A stretch of DNA of 64,000 bases, from contig NC_057319.1 in NCBI RefSeq assembly GCF_000687475.1, positions 4,826,001-4,890,000 on the forward strand. The letters run 5' to 3'. The position numbers were made by a program, and so were the translations under genes. The DNA is from Ustilaginoidea virens. Its lineage: Eukaryota; Ascomycota; Sordariomycetes; Hypocreales; Clavicipitaceae. Shown here one piece after another: positions 55,800-64,000 of the stretch. The notes under the pieces are model-generated. The model saw nothing but the letters and a program-made list of their open reading frames with translations, did no database searches and had not been told where the DNA came from. The stretch's first letter is position 1. Every line of letters begins with the position of its first letter.

Positions 55800-56607
55800 G
55801 GACGACTGACGGCAACGGACGCTGGATGATGGATTTGTCGAGATTGTGCGCTTGGCTGGCTAGTTTTCGCACCTTGACCCAAGGGACGAAAAGTAGCGAC
55901 CCACGCCAAAGCTATCGCAGTCTCCCTTGCTAGTCCATCATCCCACCATCTGTTGAGGCATCCTCGCGGCCTTGTCATGTTTGGAGCGATTATATCTACG
56001 AGCAAGGTGCATATAGTCAGACAAATCACGGAAGGGTGTTCTTCCATTTACCACCAAGTTTTGGACTTGCATCGCGACGTGTTGTAACCAGTGCCATCTT
56101 TGAGATCCACGGAAAGGACTTTATTTATTTACCCAAGGAGCATAGGGGCAGACCTAGTGCGCAGATGTAAATGCGTCTGACGTCGTCTCAGGGGTTGGAG
56201 CGCCTACGCAATTCGCCTTCATCGCTTGTGGATGCGCTGGTAATGGCAAGAGACGACGCGATATCTTCTTCAGCACACGATGTACATTCAGATCAACGCC
56301 GGCTTTAATTTGTATACTCACCGGATATGATACCTTTAGCACACGATTTAGATTCAAACCAACGCTGACTTGATTTGAAAGCTCCACAGAAATGATTGCT
56401 AATAGTCTCCAAACTAGTTTCGTGTTGGTATCTAAAAAAAAGAAGGGAAAAACCTCAAATTACGACGTGAAAATAGGGTTCCGTGCACTGTCGCTCGCCA
56501 AAATCCAACACCACACATCCTATTTACAGGTCCTTCCTCGACTGCAAAAATTGCATTCAGCATGGGCACCTTGCGACCTTGCAACCGAACACGCGGAAAC
56601 TCCCATC
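55800..56607. other. Convergent spacer
   Basis: 3' flanks of the six-exon gene (plus) and the fungalysin gene (minus). No gene is supported. Confidence 0.6.
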
Positions 56608-58691
56608 TCAAGAGCTGCACACCCCCTCCGGAACGCCAAAGTCCTCGGTGCGATGGCTCTCTTCATATCGTGCATTCCGGCCCAGACCTCGCTTAGCAAA
56701 AGCCTTCCACAGCTCGCACTCGTTGTCGCCATCGGTAAGCGCCCTGTCTGCATCGAGAATGGCGTCCCGGGCCGACACCATGTTGGGATTGCACGGCTGG
56801 AGAGCCATGCCCCCCATGACGAGCTTCATGGCCAGATAGCGGCCATCCTTGGGGACTCCGGCAGAGTCAAACACTGGCCAGTCACTGCCGGTGATGCCGT
56901 GCTTGTCAATCAGGTTCCAGATCGCCTCGTAGAGGACGGTGCACCAGACGGTTCCGATGGCGTGGACCTCGTCCTGGGTGTTGACGGTGCCGTAGGTCAT
57001 GGGGTTGGTGGTCTTGCTAGTCGAGTAGGGGTATTGGCGGATTCCATTCGGTCGGTTGGCAACCCACGGCCCGACGCCGTAGTCCTTGCTCCTCGTGTCG
57101 GAGGACTTGAGATGGACAGCAAGAGCCATAAAGTCGGACCAGCCCTCGCCCATGCCTCCGGACTCGAGCCCGTCCAGGCAGCCCGTGTTGGTGGGACCGC
57201 CCGTCAGCCTCGTCGACACTTTTGACTCGTGTTAGTCATGCATGACATGCTAGGGGGGTGGTGCGCCTGCGGAAAACAACGCGGCAACTTACGGCCGTGG
57301 GTGTACTCGTGCAGGATGACGTTGGCGTCGAAGCAGCCGTCTCGCTGGGGACTGGCCGTCGTCCACATGTACATTCTCATGCGGCCGTTGCCGCCGTCGG
57401 GAGGCGTGGCGAAGTTGGCATTGTTCAGGCCGGATCCGTCCTGCGCGTTCAGTATGACAAAGTCGCCGCCGATGCCGCCCTTGCCGTTGTTGTTTTGCTG
57501 GAAGTTGCCCGCCTTCTCGTCGAAGCCCAGGACGTAGAGCAGGTCGTGGTACTTGTTGGCCGTGTAGAAGAGCTGCGTGATGGAGGCGTCTCTGTAGCTC
57601 GGCGGGCTGCTCTGCGCGGGGGAGAAGGCGTACTCGAACCTGCCGCCGGGGCTGCTCGGCCGATGGTTGCTGAGGTATCCGTCCCCGCCGTCCGGGTTGT
57701 CCTGGGCAATTGCGTTGTTGCCGCGGGTGGTCGTGTAGTTGTGCTGGCCGTCGCCCAGCCACGTGAACGGGGACGAGGCGGCGTTCCAGGGGTCGGGCAG
57801 GATCTTCCGCGACCCCAGCGTGGGGTCGTTGACAGCCCAGGGATACACTTGGAACGTGGTGAGCTCGGACACGTAGTTGACGACGCCGTGTATCTTGTCC
57901 GGCTGGTAGGCGTCGACGTAGGTGAGCAGCCAGTCGTCGAGGACGTCGGTTTCGACTCGCCAGCAGAGCGCCAGCCCCCCATCCCTGCGGCGCAGGTAGA
58001 CGAGCTTGGCCTCTGGGTGGCTCACGGCCCCGGACGTGCCGGCGAGGACAAAGTGCTGGCTGTTGCCGGCCCCTTTTGGCTGAGCCTCGACGTTGCCGGT
58101 GGAAATGGCCAGGTGGAGAGCCTTGACGGCAGCGTTGAGCGCGGCCACGGGATGCGAATGCTCGGGCTTGACGAGGGGACTGTCGGCGGGCTTGTCGCCG
58201 CTGAAGAAGCTGCTGCCGTAGGAGAAGACCTTGCCGTCTCTGCCAATCTAGACGAGACGCCTCAAGTTAGATTTTTTTTCCCCGGAACCCGAGTAGAAGA
58301 GGGGGGGGGCGGTGGGCTTGGGACTTGCATTGACGTTGGCATCGGCATTGTCAATGTCGAGACCATGCAGGGTCTGCTTGAAGTAGACGTGCGCGATGCC
58401 GTCGGAGCCGACGTAGTGGTCGTTGACGACGCGATACTCGGCGCCAGGGGCTTTGGACTTGAGCAGCTCCTCTGCGGTTGCGACATAGCTGGCTCCCGTG
58501 GCGATGCTCATGACGGGCTCGTCAGCCTGGACCTTGGCAGCCGGCACGTAGACGCCCGACTCGGGCATCCGAAATCGGCCGAGGCTGGTCTTGCGGCTTG
58601 ACCGGGCCAGGTCCGCGAGGCCCGTGTGAGGGTGCGCCCTCGCATTGGCAGCCAAGACGCCCAAGCCCACCAGGAGCAGATGATTCAACAT
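56608..58691 (-). CDS. Secreted fungalysin metallopeptidase (M36)
   Basis: An extracellular zinc endopeptidase, made as a preproenzyme, that degrades host or substrate proteins. Three exons, 58329-58691, 57293-58247 and 56608-57218, give 642 residues, the usual size. It has signal peptide [19 protein letters not shown], then the FTP-type propeptide ([36 protein letters not shown]). The catalytic zinc site is VILHEYTHG (His434, Glu435, His438), with the third ligand Glu464 in [10 protein letters not shown], and [20 protein letters not shown] joining them. Intron 1 starts GCAAGT with branch CTAAC, a GC-AG intron that restores the [19 protein letters not shown] segment. Intron 2 starts immediately after the HEYTHG codons. 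The start ATG at 58691 is the first after the leader; a longer frame would need a non-ATG codon. Confidence 0.93.
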
Positions 58692-60182
58692 GTTCAAGAA
58701 GAAGGAGAGGAGTCTATTCCGTCAGCCAGTGTTGGGGATGAGGCCGGACGACACATCTCCAAGAAGACCTGGTGAAGCCGGGACCAGGGCACAACGCCGG
58801 ATTTTATGTCGCAAACCGCCCGAGTCGCGCATTGCAAATGTCGACCTCGTGCGTGCTGCAGAGGGAAGAGGAGCTGATTCGAGAACCGACGGCTCCGAGA
58901 ACGAAGCATCTCGTGGTCGTCGGTTTCTGCCCGCCCTCGCTCCCGACCTTCCTCATCGTGCCATGCCGGCTGTAGAAGGACGTGGTTCGGACTGGCCGAT
59001 AGCAACGGCCAAGATAAACCAACGGCCAGCGCAGGAGCTGCCAGAATCACACGGCGGCAAAAGGGCCAGACTGTCGCGTTCGTGACTCGCAGCAGCCGCC
59101 CAGCAGAGATCCGGTCTGTGACCGAGTTCATCATCCCAGCTCCCCTGCGCGCGCCGTTTGGACCCGCGCGACCCAATCAACTGCATGTTGAGCAAAGGGA
59201 ACGCAATGCCACCTACCTATCCGCGCCCCGATGCTCTCCAAGGCCCCCCCCGGCCCGTTGCAATGAGCTTCATCCGGCCCTACCACACGGTCCTGCCCCC
59301 TCCCCCAACAGCGCCGCGTAGGCCCGAAAACCAAACGATATCGCTTTCGACACGCTGCGCGGGTGGATGGCTGCGGTGGCCAGCCTCGAAGCGTCGAGCC
59401 GCTCGTGCCCAACGTGACCATCCATCCCGTCGGTCGGCGGCGGGCGTCTCGGCTTCCGGCGTTGGGGGTGTATTTCGTCGTCATCGATTGCGACAGGGGC
59501 AGAAAGAAATCTGCGTCTGACTGCCGAATCGTGGCGGGAAAACAGGAGCGACGATGCCCTGCGACAGCTGTGGTGGCCAGAAAAGCCGTGTTTTTTTTTC
59601 CCATCATTTTTTTTTTTTTTTTTACCTGCTGCTTCTGGAAAGCGCCGATATCAGGACCTCTGGGGTCGGGGCCGTCGGGTGTCGCTGTCATCTGAACGAG
59701 CCCTTATGCAACCCTGCCAAGGTAGCAAGCAACCTGGTCTCGAATCATCCGGCGTTGAAGCCTTCCTAATCGGGCTGCTGGCTCGGGCGTACCGCACTTG
59801 CGCGTGGTAGATAGACGGATGTACGCAGGCAGCTTCCATTGCCTACGTCCGTACATACCTAGGTAGGTAGGTAGCCATCGACTGACTGCGTGCCAGAGGT
59901 TGGCTACTCGCCACGCGGACCTTTTTGCACCGATCAGCAACGGAGTGCAAAGTTGTCGGTGAGCGAAGCTGGGAGTCTCTTCTCTCTACGGGAGCCTGAG
60001 CTCCAAATGCACTTTGCAAAAAAAATCTGGCTTTGACTAACTCCTGCTATAAATACACGATGGATAAAATCATTCAGCAAACTACGCCGGCATGGTTGGT
60101 ACACTCTCCTCCGAGAAAATGACTGCTTGCACTTGGGACCTAACCTCCATTTTCGCATTTACAATTCGAATTCAACATGGGA
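58692..60182. other. Spacer between fungalysin and the GLEYA gene
   Basis: Fungalysin promoter plus the 3' flank of the GLEYA gene. It contains a T run near 59608-59622 and a TAGGTAGGTAGGTAG run at 59860-59874. No gene is supported. Confidence 0.6.
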
Positions 60183-63100
60183 TCATGTTGGAACATAGAT
60201 ACCGCAACTCCGAGGATACACCCGTCCCGAAAAATCGCTAGTTGCCGAACTCGGTGCAGGACCCTGGATGGTAAAGGTGAAGGACGAAACCCCCGAGTTC
60301 TGGCCGTAGACAATCCGCAGCGGATATGCTTGACCCTGAGACATGGAAAAAGCGGTACAACCCGCACCCAATGAGTCGTCACTCCCAGCACCGACTGAAA
60401 GCAATGGAGGGGCGGTTGGGTCAACCTGGCCGGACTGGCAGCTGAAAGCAAATCCCTCGCCCACGAAGAGGACAGCGCGGTCGTCGACGTTTTGGAAGCA
60501 CAGTTGATACTGCCCCGTTTCTGGTGCCTCATAGAACCCGGTATAGACGAGCGAAAAGTTATTCGCGTTGACAGAAAGCCCGCCGTTCACCTGGCGATTG
60601 ACAACATAGTTTAGGTATAAACCGAGAGGGGTGACGCAAGAAGGCTGAATAGTCTGCTGGACGTTGGGAACAAACCTCGGGAAAGAGGTTGAGTTGGTAA
60701 GCGAAAGAGCTGCGGGTGCTTGTGAGAGATAGAAGCCATAGTTGGGGTTGTTGTTTGATGGATTGACGTTGTTGCTTCCGTAGCCTCCGTAGCCTGTGCA
60801 GTAAGTATTGTTGTACAGCAAGATGTCGAGGCCTGTGGCAGCGCAAGACGGGTATAGGTCACAATAGCGCCCGGGACGAATGGTCGGAGGAGTTTCCACG
60901 ACAACGGCGCCCGGAACGGTGCCGCTAGGGGCCAAGGTGACAGTAGTCGGTGCCGATACCGGTGCGATCAGTGTTGTCGTCATGTACGAATACGGCGGCG
61001 TCTGCACGATGACGCTGCCGGGAATAGTTCCGCTCGGGGGAATGGTGGTTGTCACGGGCGAATCGCCGCCACCGGTAAGGAGCTGGGTGACGGTGACGTA
61101 AACCGGCGGCGTCAGAACGAGAACTGTGTTGGCATCCGTGCCGGTGGCAGAGATTGTCGTCGTGGCAGGCACCGTGTTGTTGCCCATCAGCGGGAGAGTG
61201 AGAGTTACGTAGGGTCTCGGCCGGCAGCTCCGCGAGACAGGCGTCTGCACAATCACGGACCCAGGCACCGTGCCGCTGGGGAAAATAGTCGTCGTCATGG
61301 GCAACCTGTTGGTGCCGCTCAACAGCTGAGTTATGGTGACGTAGGGTCCGGTTACGGGAGGGGTCAGGATGATTACGGAACCGGGAACCGTGCCGCTGGG
61401 CGGGATAGTCGTCGTGATGGGCGCCGTGTCGGTGCCAGTGAAGGCCTGGGTGAGGGTGACATAGGGCCCAGTTACCGGGGGGGTGAGGACGATGACGCTG
61501 CCGGGGACTGTCCCACTAGGCAGGATTGTCAAGGTAGCAGGCGCTGTGCCGGTGCCGCTCAAAGGCTGCGTGAGCGTAACATAAGGCCCAGTAGCAACTT
61601 GCGGCGTTTGGATGATGATGGATCCGGGAACGGTGCCGCTAGGCGGGATGGTCACCGTAGTAGGAGCCGTAACGGAACCGCTTAAAGGCTGGGTTAGAGT
61701 GATGTATGGTCCGGTCGCGGGGGGGGTCAGGACAATAATAGACCCAGGCACCGTGCCGCTAGGTGGAATCGTCAACGTAACGGGTACCACGTTTGTGCCA
61801 GTTAACGGCTCGGTGAGGGTTACATAGGGCCCGGTTACGGGAGGGGTCAGGACAATGATAGATCCCGGAACCGTGCCACTAGGTGCGACAGTAACCGTGG
61901 TTGGAGCAGTATTGGAGCCGGCCAGAGGCTGAGTAAGAGTTACGTACGACCCGGCAACAGTAGGGGTTAGGACGATAACAGATCCAGGAACCGTGCCGCT
62001 AGGTGGGACAGTAACCGTGGTTGGAGCAGTATTGGAGCCGGCCAGAGGCTGCGTAAGAGTTACGTACGATCCGGCAACGGGGGGAGTCTGGATAATCACG
62101 GTGCCAGGAACTGTACCGCTGGGAAGGATCGTTAAAGTGGTAGGCTCCGTAACAGTCCCGCTTAGAGGCTGGGTGACCGTGATAAAAGGACCAGGAACTG
62201 GCGGTGTTTGAATAATCACGGAGCCGGGGACAGTGCCACTAGGTGGGATAGTAATAGTAGTGGGAGCAGTAACGGTACCACTCAGGGACTCGGTGAGAGT
62301 GATGTACGGTCCGATCACAGGGGGGGTCTGGATAATAATGGTGCCGGGAACTGTACCGCTGGGTGGGATGGTCAAGGTAGTCGGGACTGTAATACTGCCA
62401 CTTAGAGGCTGAGTAAGAATGATATAAGGGGCGGAAACTAGCGGCGTCTGGATGATGACCGAGCCGGGAACTGTACCGCTGGGAGGTATCGTTATGGTGG
62501 TAGCTACAGTATCAGAACCGCTAAAAGGCTGGGTGAGAGTGATATACGCCCCAGTGACCGGCGGCGTAACAACAATTACAGACCCGGGAACCGTGCCGCT
62601 AGGAGGTATCGTGATGGTGGTAGCTACAGTGTAGGAACCGCTCAAGGGCTCGGTAAGAGTAATATACGCCCTAGTCACCGGCGGCGTAATAATAATTACA
62701 GACCCGGGAATCGTGCCGCTAGGAGGTATCGTGATGGTGGTAGCTACAGTGTAGGAACCGCTCAAGGGCTGAGTGAGAGTAACATACTGACTGGCAGCTG
62801 GCGGCGTTTGTATAATTACGGAACCGGGAACTGTACCACTGGGTGGGATAGTCACCGTGGTGGGAGCTGTGTTTGATCCACCTATAGGCTGGGTAAGGGT
62901 AACATACGCCCCAGTCACCTGCGGCGTGTGGATGATGATGGACCCGGGAATCGTGCCGCTAGGAGATATCGTTATAGTGGTTGCAACAGTGTACGAACCG
63001 CTCAACGGCTGGGTGAGGGTGACGTACGCCCCAGTCACCGGCGGCGTGTGGATAATTACAGACCCGGGAACCGTGCCGCTCGGTGGAATGGTTATCGTAG

Positions 63101-64000
63101 TAGGCACTGTTTCGGTGCCGCTCAGAGGATGCGTGATGGTGATATAAGACGCAGCAGCCAGCGGCGTTTGAATAATTATAGTCCCAGGAACTGTACCGCT
63201 AGGCGGTATTGTGATGGTTGTAGCTATGGTGTTTGCGCCACTCAAAGGTTGGCTGAGAGTTATATAGGGAGCAGCACCTGTCGGGGTCTGGACAATGATA
63301 CTCCCAGGAAGCGTACCACTGGGTAGGATGGTTATCGTGGTAGGAGCCGTATTTGTGCCACTCACAGGCTGGGTGAGGGTGATGAATCGCCCCGTCGTCG
63401 GTGCTTGAGCACTGCTACTACTACTACCACTACCACTGCTGCTGCTGCTGCTGCTGCTACCGCTTCCAGGGATGGTGCTGCTTGATGGGATGGTTATTGC
63501 GGTCGTACTGTTGAGAGCCGGTCCTGTCACCGCGGATGTCAGGATAATCACGGTGCCGGAAACTGTACCACTAGGCGGGATTGTCACGGTAGTAGTGATT
63601 ACGGTCCCGGGAGCAGTACTGCTGGTCGGGCTGGTCAGCGTCGTAGGCGCCGTACTTGTGCTAGACAGAGCCTGTGTAAGGGTGACGGACGAACCCGTGG
63701 CCGGGGGGGTCCGTATAATCACTGTCCCGGGCACCGTCCCGCTAGGAGGGATGGTCACCGTGGTGGGCAACTGACCAGTCCCGCTCAAGGGCTGGGCAAT
63801 AGTGACGTACGGACCAGCCGCCGGCCCAGTAGCCAGCGGCGTCCGGATAATCACACTCCCGGGAACGGTGCCGCTCGGGGGGATCGTCAGTGTCACCGGA
63901 GCCGTGCCGGTGCCGCTTAACGGCTGGGCAAGAGTCAGGGTAACATACGGTGCAGCGGCTGCCCCCGTCCCCGTTGGCGTCTGGATGAGCACCGTGCCTG
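60183..64000 (-). CDS. Repeat adhesin with C-terminal GLEYA/PA14-like domain (5' end beyond the window)
   Basis: A cell-surface or secreted protein; GLEYA domains bind carbohydrates in yeast and fungal adhesins. The frame is open from the right edge to a stop at 60183-60185, about 1272 residues. About 25 repeats with core TITIPPSGTVPGSVIIQTP fill 60880-63990. A Ser-rich run (SSSSSSSSGSGSSSSS) interrupts them near 63410-63465. After GRYCDLYPSCAATGLDILLY the C-terminal domain holds NNFSLVYTGFYEAPETGQYQ, LCFQNVDDRAVLFVGEGFAF and FTFTIQGPAP, with several Cys. It ends VYPRSCGIYVPT with no GPI signal. The N-terminus and any signal peptide are outside the window. The repeat is closely related to that of the WSC protein 14 kb away. 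Confidence 0.82.
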   Translation of the reverse strand, partial: GTVLIQTPTGTGAAAAPYVTLTLAQPLSGTGTAPVTLTIPPSGTVPGSVIIRTPLATGPAAGPYVTIAQPLSGTGQLPTTVTIPPSGTVPGTVIIRTPPATGSSVTLTQALSSTSTAPTTLTSPTSSTAPGTVITTTVTIPPSGTVSGTVIILTSAVTGPALNSTTAITIPSSSTIPGSGSSSSSSSSGSGSSSSSAQAPTTGRFITLTQPVSGTNTAPTTITILPSGTLPGSIIVQTPTGAAPYITLSQPLSGANTIATTITIPPSGTVPGTIIIQTPLAAASYITITHPLSGTETVPTTITIPPSGTVPGSVIIHTPPVTGAYVTLTQPLSGSYTVATTITISPSGTIPGSIIIHTPQVTGAYVTLTQPIGGSNTAPTTVTIPPSGTVPGSVIIQTPPAASQYVTLTQPLSGSYTVATTITIPPSGTIPGSVIIITPPVTRAYITLTEPLSGSYTVATTITIPPSGTVPGSVIVVTPPVTGAYITLTQPFSGSDTVATTITIPPSGTVPGSVIIQTPLVSAPYIILTQPLSGSITVPTTLTIPPSGTVPGTIIIQTPPVIGPYITLTESLSGTVTAPTTITIPPSGTVPGSVIIQTPPVPGPFITVTQPLSGTVTEPTTLTILPSGTVPGTVIIQTPPVAGSYVTLTQPLAGSNTAPTTVTVPPSGTVPGSVIVLTPTVAGSYVTLTQPLAGSNTAPTTVTVAPSGTVPGSIIVLTPPVTGPYVTLTEPLTGTNVVPVTLTIPPSGTVPGSIIVLTPPATGPYITLTQPLSGSVTAPTTVTIPPSGTVPGSIIIQTPQVATGPYVTLTQPLSGTGTAPATLTILPSGTVPGSVIVLTPPVTGPYVTLTQAFTGTDTAPITTTIPPSGTVPGSVIILTPPVTGPYVTITQLLSGTNRLPMTTTIFPSGTVPGSVIVQTPVSRSCRPRPYVTLTLPLMGNNTVPATTTISATGTDANTVLVLTPPVYVTVTQLLTGGGDSPVTTTIPPSGTIPGSVIVQTPPYSYMTTTLIAPVSAPTTVTLAPSGTVPGAVVVETPPTIRPGRYCDLYPSCAATGLDILLYNNTYCTGYGGYGSNNVNPSNNNPNYGFYLSQAPAALSLTNSTSFPRFVPNVQQTIQPSCVTPLGLYLNYVVNRQVNGGLSVNANNFSLVYTGFYEAPETGQYQLCFQNVDDRAVLFVGEGFAFSCQSGQVDPTAPPLLSVGAGSDDSLGAGCTAFSMSQGQAYPLRIVYGQNSGVSSFTFTIQGPAPSSATSDFSGRVYPRSCGIYVPT
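60880..63990. repeat. 120-bp tandem repeat array of the GLEYA adhesin
   Basis: From about 61501 to 63301 the unit starts (GAnCCGGGAAnCGTGCC-like) fall every 120 bp without a single indel, 16 units in strict register, while the sequence between units differs. Flanking units outside this span are more irregular. Confidence 0.95.
63410..63462. repeat. Trinucleotide repeat encoding poly-Ser in the GLEYA adhesin
   Basis: CTACTACTACC and CTGCTGCTG runs read as poly-Ser with Gly on the minus strand. Confidence 0.85.

Noticed and set aside
57258..58601. 447-codon frame antisense to fungalysin
   Set aside because: Shadow of the fungalysin exons; no domain.

Overview
The window is nuclear DNA of a filamentous ascomycete, most likely a Sordariomycete and possibly Hypocreales. 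Genes are separated by long GC-rich spacers. Most have short introns (about 50-150 nt) that can be placed by reading frame and splice signals. Gene content points the same way: a NoxA-type NADPH oxidase, a multi-PAS hybrid histidine kinase, an M36 fungalysin, a LaeA-like methyltransferase and repeat-rich WSC/GLEYA surface proteins. The order-level placement rests on remembered protein similarity, not on a search.

Layout. 0-14 kb: the 5' end of a coiled-coil gene running off the left edge, Cu/Zn superoxide dismutase (sod1), a MATE transporter, NADPH oxidase noxA and a 1388-residue hybrid histidine kinase. 16-27 kb: a Wss1-type DNA-protein-crosslink protease, an amidase, a DUF1776 protein, the CPSF30/Yth1 polyadenylation factor and a five-exon SAM methyltransferase with an 18-nt exon. 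26.4-30.6 kb: a gene-poor stretch full of short tandem repeats. 30-41 kb: an Arg/Glu/Asp-rich J-protein, an intron-containing tRNA-Phe, allantoinase, mitochondrial polyprenyl diphosphate synthase (coq1), a Vma12-like V-ATPase assembly factor and a protein carrying only the ESCO-type zinc finger. 41-47 kb: a WSC-domain surface protein made mostly of 41-residue repeats. 50-56 kb: a small ankyrin protein and two uncharacterised fungal proteins. 56-59 kb: a secreted fungalysin. 60-64 kb: the C-terminal part of a second repeat protein, ending in a GLEYA/PA14-like domain and running off the right edge.

How genes may work together. SOD1 and NoxA lie about 4.6 kb apart and act on the same molecule (NoxA makes superoxide, SOD1 removes it), with a sensor kinase next door; co-regulation is only an inference. 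Fungalysin and the two repeat proteins form a secreted or cell-surface group. The other genes are housekeeping (coenzyme Q, V-ATPase assembly, mRNA 3' processing, purine catabolism, DNA repair).

Most notable: (i) the two surface proteins share one 40-41-residue repeat motif, in one case kept in strict 120-nt register for at least 16 units; (ii) two introns best explained as GC-AG; (iii) a 9-bp intergenic word, TACGGAGTA, far above chance; (iv) sense-strand poly-C runs in three unrelated introns. Exon coordinates were worked out by hand and have no transcript support.
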